From Epiperipatus broadwayi (taxonomy: Eukaryota; Onychophora; Udeonychophora; Euonychophora; Peripatidae), in the NCBI GenBank assembly GCA_028023455.1, contig JAQFVV010000012.1, positions 11,568,499 through 11,632,498 of the forward strand: 64,000 bases of DNA. The letters run 5' to 3'. Numbering within the stretch: position 1 is the stretch's first letter; each line of letters begins with the position of its first letter. Below are positions 12,808 to 23,420 of the stretch, piece after piece. The notes below the pieces were generated by a model, which ran no database searches, had not been told where the DNA came from, and worked only from the letters and a program-made list of their open reading frames with translations. Both the position numbers and the translations under genes were made by a program.

Positions 12808-13112
12808 AACAATAGTATTACATTCAAATATCAGCCTTTCATGCTAATTGTGCATACGCTTTGTGAGTGTTAATAATAAATGAATACTTTCTCACCAATA
12901 CAAGATATAGTATTTATGCAGAAATAAAAAGAATATCCTCTTATTCCTATGACTCAAACACTTATATATGAGAAAATCTGAAGTACTGGCAAAGAAAGCG
13001 TGAGGATGGAACAGTCACTTTAAATTGCTATATACGATGTCTGAATGAATCACGTCGGTGAAATTATCTAGAATTTACTAAACGTCATTCCAACTAAAAC
13101 TTAATAATATGT
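12808..13112 (+). repeat. Rep-C monomer 1 of a satellite-like tandem unit
   Basis: First copy of a 336-bp unit: CATTCAAATATCAGCC starts at 12821 and recurs at 13157. It includes landmarks CCAATACAAGATATAGTA, GGATGGAACAGTCACTTTAA and a short internal inverted repeat around CACGTC/GACGTT near 13050-13085. It lies head-to-tail with the following copy. A second locus with a 330-bp period is at 58.6-59.1 kb. Confidence 0.85.
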
Positions 13113-13116
13113 AAAT

Positions 13117-13689
13117 AAGCATTTATTTTATATAGCATATGTAAACAATTGTATTACATTCAAATATCAGCCTTTCATGCTAATTGTGCATATGCTTTGC
13201 GAGTGTTAATAATAAATGAATACTTTCTCACCAATACAAGATATAGTATTTATGCAGAAATAAAAGGAATCCTCTTATTCCTATGACTCAAATGCTTATA
13301 TATGAGCAAATCTGAAATACTAGCAAAGAAAGCATGAGGATGGAACAGTCACTTTAAATTACTATATACGATGTCTGAATGAATGACGTCGGTGAAATTG
13401 TCTAGAATTTACTAAACGTCATTCATTCAGACATCGTATATAGTAATTTAAAGTGACTGTTCCATCCTCACGCTTTCTTTGCCAGTACTTCAGATTTGCT
13501 CATATATAAGCATTTGAATCATAGGAATAAGAGGATTTTTTTTATTCCTGCATAAATACTATATCTTGTATTGGTGAGAAAGTATTCATTTTTTATTAAC
13601 ACTCACAAAGCGTATGCACAATTAGCATGAAAGGCTGATATTTGAATGTAATACAATTGTTTACATACACTATATAAAATAAATGCTTA
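13117..13689. repeat. Rep-C giant palindrome (272/273-bp arms, 28-nt loop)
   Basis: The second Rep-C monomer (13117-13388) is followed after a 28-nt spacer (13389-13416) by its near-perfect reverse complement (13417-13689). The turning point is the unit's own short inverted repeat, GAATGACG...CGTCATTC. In the normal tandem copy the sequence after that motif runs on into CAACTAAAAC, but here it turns back. The transcript would form one very long hairpin from either strand. Confidence 0.9.
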
Positions 13690-15420
13690 AAAACAATAGT
13701 GTAAATGAAGCTTAATTAAAAATTGGATATAATTTTTAATTTACAATTTTATTTTATTTGCTTTTAAAGTAAGAGTGCAAACCCTATTATCCTGATGTTA
13801 TTTTTAATTTTTATTGCCTATAAAAGATTCCTTCTACTTGAATTAATTAAGGTTATATTTTAATTTTATTTGTTGACCAGGTTAAGGTGTGCCAATTGTT
13901 TAACATTAAAAATTATAACTTACTTTTCTAAAAATAGATAAACCTAAAAATATAAATATTTGCATTATAGTGAAGCTATAGAAAAGTGCACATGAGAAAG
14001 GGAGTATTCCAATGTTTATAAATAGAATTCACCCACCTTACTTTAAACCCTTTTAATATACACACACAATGACTATCCTGCAGTTTTCCTCAGAGCGACT
14101 CCTATTTCAATTTGTAAAAATTTCTTCAAAAAATATAAATATAAATAAGTGTGACTCTTAGGAAGATTGCAAGATAGTTGAAACATCAGATTATGTGTGT
14201 ATATATACAATAATTTTTTTTTGCTAAAACGTATTTTAAATGCAGTGGACAAATTATATTTATATAAAATATTACAGCAAAATTAATAGATTTAGTGACA
14301 TTTATTCTAATTCTTATTTATTCCGATTCTAATTCTAATATTTGCTGAGGAGAGAGCATATTTGTTTAACTATCTAATTATCAGTTTATAATAGCAAAAT
14401 ATATGTGAATTTTACAAAAATGATGTTTATTAACACTTTGATATATACATTTTTTATACTGGCCGCACAAGTTTATTTCAGTGTTTACCACTATTTTCTC
14501 CAGCTATGAAATCTGTCCAATATGTCAGTAAGAAATGTTTGTTTATTAAAATGCCTTGACTTTCATCTGATATGCTGACTAAGGCAGTTTTAATTTTATA
14601 TTGTTTTAATGTTCCAGATAACCTTCCCAGTCTAAAGAATTACTTAGTGTTTATTTTTACTATTAATTTTACTGTCTAATTTTTCAGATGTAGCTTTATA
14701 TATTTTTCCAAAAGTATTTCGCAAAAGTTAGGCATGAAAATGATTTAAAAATAATGACATTTATTTGTCTAAAAGAAGAACGAAGAAAGAAATCAAGTTT
14801 TTAGTAGCAATAAAAGACAGTAGCCATTATATCACATTATTATATAACTAATAGAGTTATTGCTAATTTCATGATTTTTTTAAATTTTTCATTTAAATTA
14901 GAAAATAATAATAATAATAATAATAAAGCTTTTTTTTTAAATAGGTAAAATGATTAAATAATAAAATTAATAATTAATTGTATTGTTAATAGCTATCTTA
15001 TTTAAATAGGAACTTTTCAATTTACAAATAAATTAATTGCAATTTAATTTGTTAATATGATAGTGGATATTTATATGCATTGCAGAAAGGAATTTAGTGT
15101 TAACTGAAATGAGACCTTTTAATTCTTCTTTGAGACCTTAAAGAAACTGAGCAAGGCAAATTCCTAATGTCAACTGTTCTTGTCATTGCAGCTGTTATAG
15201 TATACAAGATGGGCTGCTTATCAATATGCTTCAGCTAGCATGATGAGTTTATTGGGTTTTTACCTCTGAGTTTAAGATTAAAAAATCATATCTGATGAGT
15301 TGTTAATTAAAATATTGGTTGAGTGTTTTTGAAAGCAGAATGAAAGTATGTGTCAAAGAATTTTTTTCTAAATAAGTATTTACAACTATGCCAGACAAAA
15401 CTAAATTATGGTTTTTATTC
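13690..15420. other. No recognised gene; one short shared segment
   Basis: AT-rich sequence with an (ATA)n run at about 14905-14925. The segment 15226-15285 (containing GAGTTTATTGG and TACCTCTGAGTTTAAGAT) recurs at 51462-51512. Both copies lie next to RTE-like LINE sequence, so this may be a piece of untranslated LINE sequence or a site-linked repeat. Nothing else is supported. Confidence 0.45.
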
Positions 15421-18180
15421 CAGGAGTCTCTGAAGTCACCAGCCAAGACAGTGTGGCCAAAGATGGAGAGTGTGAAGGGTCTAAGATTACAGACTCAATC
15501 TGCCATTCAATAACAACCTTCTATTTAGGTATTTACAACTGCAGATTATTTTCATGTGAAGGACGATTGCACAAATTGGATTAAGAATTATCTAAATTTA
15601 ATTGTGTCACTGTTGGATTTTATGAATTTTGAAGAAAAGGCAAAGAGACAATTGATTTAAAAAGTGATCATGTTCTTTATTATAAAGGCACAAATCTTTA
15701 GGCACAACTGGAGTGTGATTAATTATATAAAAAAGTGAAAGAACAATATTGTGGAGATTAATAGTCTACAAACAGAAAGGCAAGATTTGTTATTCAACTT
15801 AACAGAAGATATGAAATGCAGATAATGAATTATGTCCCAATAAATTGTCATGATGATGAAATAGAGCACTTTTATGTCAATGTATAAAATACTTTTGACA
15901 CCCTAAACAACATTCTAAAATTGTTGTAAAAAACTTTAATGCTAGAACTGATAAATAATTGAAAGATAAAAGTGATTTCTTGTGGCAATAAAAATGAGAG
16001 AAAACACAGACTTGTGAAATTTACAGAAAAAAATAAAACAGCATCCAAATGAAAATACATTTGAATTAGATTATAATTTGATTAACAGAAAATATATATT
16101 TAAGATAGTAATGTTCTTAATAGATTGAACACAGGAAAAAGTGAAATTGATTAATGAGATGCAAGATATATATGACTACAAAACTAGAGAGACAAAAAAT
16201 ATTAAGAAAAATAGCATTTGTCATTGATATTTCTAATCTTCAGAAACATTTCAATGAATTTAAATTAGAACTTGCAAATCATTTAAAATATTATGAAAAT
16301 GATTCAGATTTGAATAAAATCAGTAGGAAAATAACTGTTACCTTATTAAGAACAAAAGTAGAGATAATTAGGTGCAAAAAAGTATCAATTTATCAGTAAA
16401 TTTTCTTCAATGTGTGAGAATGAATATGAAAATATATAATAATCATCCTTTAAGAAGTTTTGAATATCTAGAGTTTTAAAAAAAATGATATGAAAAAGAA
16501 TTAATAAATGGTATAAGAACATATAATTGTGAATTAAGAAGTAAAGTTATAAAAGAAAATAAAAATACCAAAAGTGTAAAACAAAATCTTGGTCTTGATA
16601 GGAAAGCTAGAGAGATGATTTCATGAAATGTGCATATGAGTTCTACAAAGAATTATATAGTAATAAAGAACAAGAAAACAAAGTATCCTTTACAATTACT
16701 AATTTTGAATTGCCCAGAATTTTAATGAAGAAATAAGACATACAATTAAATCTATGAAGAAGAGATAAGCTCTAAAAATGATGGAATTATAATCAGTATC
16801 TTAAAAGAAGCAGATGAAGAAATATAAATATTATTGGCAAAATTATATACCAAATGTTTAAGGGATAAAGTCATGCCAAATGGTTGAAAGAATGCAGTAA
16901 AAATATTGATATTTAATAAAGTGACAAAGAAGATACTAAAAATTATAAACCTGGTCAGTTTTTTTTGTTCTGTTCAAAATTTTTGCAAAGATAATTACAC
17001 CTCATCTACAGTGAACTTTGGATTTTAAACAATCAAAAAAAAAAACAAAAAACAAGTAGATATAAAAGTAGTTTTATTATGGTGGATCACATCCAAGTAT
17101 TGAAAGAAATTATAGTAAAGACCAATGAATATGAGTTTGCCATTATGCTTTAGATTGTAAAAAAACATTTGGTTATATAAGCATTCCTACAATGATTAAA
17201 ATATTGGATGATCAAGATATAGACATAAAAATTGCCGTACTATGAAACAACAATGATTAGAATACATAATGATATTATGAAGATTAACTCTGAGAAATAT
17301 GTACAACAAAGTTTTCCTTATCTCCAAAATTGTTTATAGCTGTTTTCAAGAAGTATTTTATGGTTAAAAATGGTAAACTAAGAAAGTAAAAATATATAGG
17401 TATTATTTATATAATTTATATTTTGCAGATGATGTGGTTGTTTTTGCAAATAATGTTTCAGAGATTTAGTAAATTCTGCAAGAGTTAAGTCAGACAAAAT
17501 AAAAAAGTAAAGTTAAAGTTAAATGCTAAAAAGACTAAACTAATGATCCATGAATTTTCTCAGAAAAAGAAAATAAAGATTGATAATAATGAAATAGAAG
17601 TTAATAGCTACAATTGCCTTAATCATATCATTAATAAAGATCAAAACACAATGGATAAAATTAATCATAGAATTAAATTTGGATGAAATGTTTTTGGGAA
17701 AATTTTATTATTAAAATGAATATGCCTATGTGTTTGAAAAGGAAAATTTTTAACAAAGGTGTTTTACCAGTTTTTACTTATGAATCTAAAACTTGGATAC
17801 ATATGAAAAGGATCATATAAAAACTTCAGACTATTCAATACAGTTTGGATAAATGTATGTCAGAATAACAAGAAGGAATCCAAAATAAAATATATGGGTG
17901 CAAGAACAACCAGATATAATTGACATCATTAAACAAATAAGAGACTGAAATGAAACTGAGCTGATCCTATTGCTAAAAAAGATGATAATATTGGACAGTT
18001 GAAGTCTTAAAATTAAACTGAATCCCAAGAGATTATAGAAAGAAACCACATGTAAGATGGATGAATGAAATAAGGAAGTTTGCTGGTGTGATATGGAGAA
18101 AAAAAATCTCCAATAGAAATTGGATTAATCTTAGAGAGATATTCATCCTGCAGTGGATTAATAATAGTTGAAAATAATGA
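15421..18180 (+). pseudogene. RTE-like LINE relic: endonuclease, reverse transcriptase, C-terminal tail
   Basis: A decayed non-LTR retrotransposon read through several frames. In order, the visible pieces are: an N-terminal frame with DSVAKDGECEGSK (about 15440); LGIYNCR (15525), the start of an AP-type endonuclease; HVLYYKGT (15670); NRRYEMQI (15800); NFNARTD (15933), matching the DFNARTG endonuclease motif; TKLERQKILRK (16175); YKELYS (16645); the RT piece VDHIQVLKEI (17082); the catalytic FADDVVVFAN (17422); and a C-terminal tail with KPHVRWMNEIRKFAGVIWR (about 18040). The arrangement resembles RTE/BovB-type LINEs, whose endonuclease also gave rise to CFDP2-like proteins. Many stops and frameshifts mean it is dead. 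It is the most complete LINE copy here; the 3' microsatellite tail seen at 51.1 kb is absent. Confidence 0.85.
16154..16399 (+). pseudogene. Longest open segment of the LINE relic (endonuclease-RT linker)
   Basis: This 81-codon uninterrupted frame is part of the 15.4-18.2 kb LINE. Its start, KIYMTTKLERQKILRK, corresponds to the end of the endonuclease domain, where related LINEs have an SDHR...R...KLER segment. The rest is the lysine-rich linker leading toward the RT domain. The initiating Met is internal to the ancient ORF, so it should not be annotated as an independent gene. Confidence 0.7.
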
Positions 18181-18562
18181 TTGTATGTTATACTTACCAG
18201 AATAATTCAAAATACAAAAGTAAAAGTAATATACTAAAAATGGATAAAGTTAATATAATATTATAAAATAAACTATTTGAAAAATGGTCATCCTAGCAAG
18301 CAATATTTTTTTTTAAATTAAATTGTGTTTTCAGTCCTTAGGCTATTTGGATTGTAATTCAATTTTGATTTTTGATATAATATTCTTTCAAATAAAATTA
18401 ATTTATATATGTCTTAATACCCATTTACTAAAATGCACAACAATAATTAAATTACATGGTCACACTAAGAATATTAACGTAGAATAGTGGCAGTAATTTC
18501 ACATTTCCAAAACCTGTTATAATATTGAAATACAATTATAGTGTATATACTTAACCTAGATG
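18181..18562. other. No recognised content
   Basis: AT-rich spacer between the LINE relic and the Rep-A fold-back. I see no gene or repeat here. Confidence 0.4.
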
Positions 18563-18653
18563 TAATTAAAGGGAATTTGAAATACAGACTGTCAAACTTC
18601 CTACTGTCATCCACTCTATCCAATATGACCACATACATGTGAAAAAGATAAAT

Positions 18654-18708
18654 AATCTCCAATATACATATTTCCTGCTGAACCAGCACTCATCAGTTGG
18701 TCTCGATC
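18654..18708 (-). ncRNA. Type I hammerhead ribozyme, Rep-A copy d (core intact)
   Basis: On the minus strand both core boxes are intact: CUGAUGA and GAAA. Stem II is UGCUG/CAGCA with loop GUU, although the innermost pair is a G-G mismatch. Stem III is only AUA/UAU with loop UG. The cleavage triplet is AUA (rule NUH), followed by UUGG, which pairs with the CCAA just before CUGAUGA. Outer stem I (GAUC against GAUU) continues after an asymmetric internal loop, the place where natural type I ribozymes carry tertiary contacts. Predicted cleavage is between the complements of 18663 and 18662. Function is inferred from structure only. Confidence 0.75.
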
Positions 18709-18930
18709 ATCATGTCCCACCCATATATATAATCACTGCTCAGTTTATATTAAAATAGCAAATCTACATACTTTAATGGACAGGCTTCATTTCAAGATAG
18801 CAAATCTACAGACTTTAATGGACAGGCTTCAATCCTTTCAGTAGAGGATTGAAACCTGTCTTTTAAAGTGTGTAGATATGCTATCTTAATATAAAGTGAG
18901 CACTGATTATATATGTATATGAGAGATGAT

Positions 18931-18985
18931 GATTCAGACCAACTGATGAGTTCTAATTCAGCATGAAATATGTATATTGGAGATC
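18931..18985 (+). ncRNA. Type I hammerhead ribozyme, Rep-A copy e (core boxes intact, weak stem II)
   Basis: On the plus strand CUGAUGA and GAAA are both intact, inner stem I is CCAA/UUGG, stem III is AUA-UG-UAU and the site is AUA. Stem II carries two mismatches (GUUCUA against CAGCAU), so activity would be reduced. Because copies d and e face each other, transcription of either strand of this locus yields one sense ribozyme and one antisense copy that can pair with it. Confidence 0.65.
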
Positions 18986-19084
18986 ATTTATCTTTTTTCA
19001 CATGTATGTTGGATAAAATGGAAGACTGTAGGAAGCTTGAAAGTCTGGATTCAAATCCTCTTTAATTAAAACCTTTTATAGTAA

Positions 19085-19690
19085 CTTACAGGAAGTACTA
19101 TGTTAGTTAAAATGGAAAGTTAAGGTAATAAAATTAAATAATGATTACTTAAATCGTAGATTTTCTACAGGTTGTAATTGTTTCTGCAAATGTTTTCAGA
19201 ATTTCAGAATTGTCAGATGAAAGTAAAATGGACTAGAGGCAAATACTAAAAAGACAAAAATAATGTTTAATGGATTTTCTTATTAGAAAAAAAAATAAAG
19301 ATTGATAATCACTAATTAGAAAAAGTTTATAATTACAAATATTTTGGTTAATTTATTAATGCAAATAAAAATATAATAGATGAAATTAATCATAAAGCCA
19401 AATTTTGATGATATTCGCTTGTAAAAATAACTTTGCTTTAAAAGGAAATATGCCTATGTGTATGAAAGGAAATATTTTTAAATAGATGTGTTGTACCAAT
19501 TTTTGCTAATAAATCTGAGACTTCCACACCTAACAGAAATATGGGGAGAAGTAGATTAGGAGGTACAAGAGGGTATTGCAAATGAAATAAATGAAATGTA
19601 TAAGAAAAAAAAACCCAAGAGACTGAAATGGAGCTTGGTGGACATATTTGTAAAAAATGATAAGTGATGTAAGTTGAATGTTTAATCTGC
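19085..19690 (+). pseudogene. RTE-like LINE fragment (RT palm/thumb to connection)
   Basis: Diverged second copy of the LINE segment at about 17345-17950. Shared landmarks in translation are the region just after FADD (VVIVSANVFRI here), a segment like LEANTKKTKIMFNGFSY, and NMPMCMKGNIFK. It is split by many stops and both ends are missing. The 84-codon minus-strand frame at 19438-19692 is antisense to it and is not a gene. Confidence 0.7.
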
Positions 19691-19991
19691 AATAGCTACA
19701 TTAGTTTTGTCATACTGCTCTTAAGAAAAGTATTTGTTTTAAATAATTATTGTTTTAAATTTGATTTCTTTTATTATAAGCATTATTTACAATGAATATT
19801 TAAATATTTATTAAAAAGTATAAAAAAACATAATAAAATTGCAAAAATGGAAAAAATAAAATTATTTTTGTGTAATCTTCTTGGACACTCATTGCTAATC
19901 CTCTTGGACATTCCTTATTACAATTATGACTATCAGTTTGTTGAAAGTATGCTAAGCGTACTATTTAGATGTATCTAGCATTATATATATA

Positions 19992-20492
19992 TATTAGATA
20001 CCAACCAGTAACCACCTAAACATTCACAGTAAATATAGTAATCAATATTTCTCACTGCTGTCAAGGCAACCTTCACACCTTTTAATAGCAAGAATAGAAA
20101 TCTATTCTTACTAATGGTCCATTGAATATATATGGACTCATAAAGATTGCAACTTAACTACAGAGTATGAAATATTGATACAATGAAGTTTAAATAAATC
20201 TCTTTAAACATGAAATAAACATGTCACTGTAATGCAAACTAATAAATAATCAATTATAACATTACAAACTGCAATACTTTTAAATTTTCCATGTATTATT
20301 TAGAAATAATAAGCGAAAAAGTGCCTAAAGCTAATCTGGGATAATGATGTAATTAGATACCAACCAGTAACCACCTAAACATTCACAGTAAATATAGTAA
20401 TCAATATTTCTCACTGCTGTCAAGGCAACCTTCACACTTTTTTATAGCAAGAATGGAAATCCATTCTTACTAATGGTCCATTGAATATATAT
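19992..20492 (+). repeat. Direct duplication of a 140-bp segment with 219-bp spacer
   Basis: 19992-20133 and 20351-20492 are nearly identical (both begin TTAGATACCAACCAGTAACC and end in CATTGAATATATAT). The identity suggests a recent event. They could be short terminal repeats of a tiny element or a duplicated unit; no coding sequence or primer-binding site is visible between them. Confidence 0.8.
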
Positions 20493-20498
20493 ATATAT

Positions 20499-20712
20499 AA
20501 TTCAAACAAATTTATTTAATACAGTATTCAAAATTAAATAATATATTTTTTACCAGAAGTACTTTCGATTGTTTCACTGACAATCTTTATCAACCTGCTG
20601 TGCATTTGTATTAATGTTTGATAAAGATTGTCAGTGAAACAATCGAAAGTACTTCTGGCAAAAAATATATTATTTAATTTTGAATACTGTGTTAAATAAA
20701 TTTGCTTGAATT
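20499..20712. mobile_element. Fold-back MITE, 95-bp arms, 24-nt loop
   Basis: Left arm 20499-20593 and right arm 20618-20712 are near-perfect reverse complements of equal length; the inner arms read TGACAATCTTTATCAA / TTGATAAAGATTGTCA. It has no ORF. Flanks are AT-rich, so TA target duplication (Tc1/mariner type) is possible but not demonstrable. The single-stranded form would be a 214-nt hairpin, comparable to a small-RNA precursor. Confidence 0.85.
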
Positions 20713-20975
20713 ATTATTATATGATTTAAAAATACAGACATTTAATGGTTTTATATATATATAAAGCATTAAACAAGCTTTTTTTAAGGATATGCTTTGT
20801 ACGTATTATTTATAGAATTATATTGTTTTTTTGAGAAAAGTTAAAGTTTCTTGGAATTTAAACAGCTTGTACCAGGAATCATTTGATCTTTGCTTACAAT
20901 CAATTATTAAAATAAAATAAAATTACTTTTATTATTATAAGTATTAGTTACATTAAGTATTACAATTGCATTTAT
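20713..20975. other. No recognised content
   Basis: AT-rich spacer between the fold-back and the Rep-E SINE. Nothing recognised. Confidence 0.35.
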
Positions 20976-21210
20976 ATGATGGACTATTTCCATCATCAAA
21001 CATTAGATCACTGTCTTTAGAAAAAAATTGAAACTTTATTTAAATTTTTCAATTACATTTAACTGTTAATAATAGAATGATATTATTATCTCTCTTCATA
21101 TGTTGCTGGCCTGACCAGTGACAGTTCTAGTATGGGGATCAATCTTGGACCTTCAGATTTTTTAATATTGAATTTTAAGGCAACACTCTAGCCAAGTGAA
21201 TCATATTTTT
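20976..21210 (-). mobile_element. Rep-E SINE-like element, copy 1
   Basis: Homologous to 35400-35675 over about 240 bp (shared GTTGCTGGCCTGACC, GTTAATAATAGAA, TTTAAGG-AACACT). On the minus strand an A-box-like TGATTCACTTGGCTAGAG (21187-21204) precedes a degenerate B box (21137-21152). This order fits a tRNA-derived SINE read on the minus strand. The B box is better preserved in copy 2. Confidence 0.65.
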
Positions 21211-21423
21211 CAGAAAAGGTAAACAAATAGCAATAATATGCAAAATACAATGAAAATTTATTTCCATTTAGTCTACAAGGGTATAAGTTACTGCTGAATT
21301 CAAAAAAGATCTAACATTTATACTGTACAAGCTAAATTCAAATTAATTTGATTTTTGAAAAATAGAGATATATCTAGGAAGATATTAAAATGGGCACTTG
21401 GTCAATTAAAATAAATAAATAAA

Positions 21424-21831
21424 ATGAAGGCATTTAAAACTACTTTCACATAATGGACGAAGCCATTGTAGGTTAAAATAGACCTAAGAAATTATAAAAG
21501 CCCCCAAAATTGATTATGAAATGGATGAAAAAAATTTCTGGTATAGTGTGAAGAAGAGGGTTATGGATTAAAGAAACTGGATTAAAATTGGAAAATTTTT
21601 CATTTTTTAAGGGTAGAAGGAGCATCACCCCTAAAAGATGAAAATTTCCCCAATTTTATCTAATTTCTTTAATCCATAATCTCTCTTCTCCACATTTACC
21701 AGAAATTTTTTTATCCCTTTCATAATCAATTTTGGGGTCTTTTACAATTTCTTGGGTCTATTTTAATCTACAGTGTCTTCAACCATTATGTGAAAGTAGT
21801 TTAAATTTTTAAATGCCTTCACAATAAAAAA
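21424..21831. repeat. Fold-back containing inverted LINE 3' tails
   Basis: The left arm 21424-21613 and right arm 21628-21831 are reverse complements around a 14-nt loop. The left arm in translation carries pieces RNYKSPQN, MKWMKKISGI and RRGLWIKETGLKLE. These align with the RTE-like LINE tail at 51.1 kb (CKRPRKRPHVRWMDEIRK, then WRRE, then IKLGETF). So a dead LINE 3' end was copied and inverted on itself, rather than this being a TIR transposon. Confidence 0.75.
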
Positions 21832-23030
21832 GTTGGGTAAAAGGAAATTTCATTAAGGACCATCCCTCAAATGATTTTATAACTATTATTGTAGTTGTAT
21901 TTTCTTATTTAAAGAGCATGTGATACACTTCAATTAAAAAATTTTTAAAAAGTTATTTCTATTACAAATGTCAAAATCTAAATTATATGCAACAAAAGAA
22001 CAAAATGCTATAGCTTTATAAATAAAAAAAATCGAAACATATTTTAATATTTATTTGATAGTGAAATAATTATGTGCAATTAATCATTACTAGAAAAAAT
22101 GTAAGGATAGTATTTTATATTATACCAAAAATTTAAAAAGAAAAATTACAAAAGGAAATAGATTTAAAAATATATTTTTCAAGTTATCAATTTAAATTAA
22201 AAGAATATTATGCTTCCTGAAAACTATCTGTTTATACATTCTTTTCATTTTTATTAAAGAATTTGAATAATTTTTTGCTGTTATTTATATTTAGTTTTAA
22301 TCTTTTATACATATACTTTAAGAATTATTATTCTTTTATTTTATTTAGCAAAAAAATATTAAATTTAAAAATTCATTTACTTAAATTTTTGAAGTAATAG
22401 CTAAATGTAATTTTACATTACATAAAAAGTCTTAAATAACTCCAGGCTCTTTAGGTAAAGAATTATTTATAATTTTTATTTCTTCTTTCTTCTTTCAAAT
22501 AAAATAAAAAGTAATAAAATATTTTAAATAATTACATTATTTAATATTCACCAACTAAGAGGTTGATAAAATGAGAAATTAATTAAATAAAAAAATATTT
22601 TGTATAAATGTTCATCAAGATCATAATTCCATTTTATCAAAAATAAAATGTAGTAAAAGAAAATGCTTCAGATATTTAAAATAGCTACTGGCTTTGCATT
22701 AATATTAAGGCTTTTACTTATTTTATTAACATTTTAAAGATAAATATGTATAATTTTTTAAATATATAAATATATTGCATATCACTATAAATAAATTTTC
22801 TTTTCTGAATTTTTCTAAGATAGGGTACTTTTTATTTTTGACTTAAGAAATATTAAATATTTATTAAATTTGTTTCATTTTGTAATTTTTTATCAAAAAA
22901 AAGTAGAAATAGATGAGTAATTCAAATTTGAAAAATGAAATTCCAGCTATCTATATTGCCTTTTATTTTATATTTCCAAAAATAATTAGTAAAATTTGCT
23001 TACAAACTAAAATTTATGTAATGAACAAAT
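21832..23030. other. No recognised content
   Basis: Very AT-rich stretch with poly-A/T runs. I see no gene, RNA or repeat copy. Confidence 0.4.
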
Positions 23031-23420
23031 ATATCATCATCATCATCAACCATTATCAATCCACTGCAGGATGAAGGTCTCTCCAAGTTTCATCCATCTT
23101 TTCTGATCTTTAACTTCTCTTCTCTACATCACCCCTGCACACTTTCTTATTTCATCCATCTATCTCACATGTGGTCTCTTTCTGGGTCTTTCAAAATCTC
23201 TTGGACTCCAGTTTCAGATTTCAATTGTCCATCTATTATCATCTCTTCTAGCAATATGTCCAGCCCAACTCCACTTCAATCTTTTAATTTTTTCAATGAG
23301 GTCAGTAACACCTGTTTGTTCTCTTACCCATACATTGCGTTTTCGATCTCTTCTTGTTACTCCCAACATGCATATCTCCATACTTCTTTGAGTGGTCTGC
23401 AGTCTCTGTATTGCTCTATA
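23031..23420 (-). pseudogene. 5'-truncated RTE-like LINE 3' end
   Basis: Strongly similar to 51094-51455 and in the same orientation. It begins (at its 3' end) with an (ATC)n tract at 23031-23048, in which the stop codon TGA merges with the TGATGATG tail; this is a typical RTE-type 3' terminus. Translation on the minus strand is interrupted by frameshifts. The 116-codon plus-strand frame at 23169-23519 is antisense shadow. Confidence 0.8.

Larger units (their letters stand above)
18563..19066. repeat. Rep-A fold-back: copies d (-) and e (+) head-to-head
   Basis: Two Rep-A copies in opposite orientation form a long inverted repeat: the left arm is about 18563-18790 and the right arm about 18841-19066, joined by a short partly duplicated segment. 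Diverged arms (several indels) argue for an old event. Near the outer end of the right arm, GGATTCAAATCC (19047-19058) resembles a pol III B box. The LINE fragment at 19085 begins just after it. Confidence 0.85.

Noticed and set aside
12808-13689. CRISPR-like array because of repeated units
   Set aside because: Units are over 300 bp with no short repeat-spacer pattern, and the sequence is eukaryotic.
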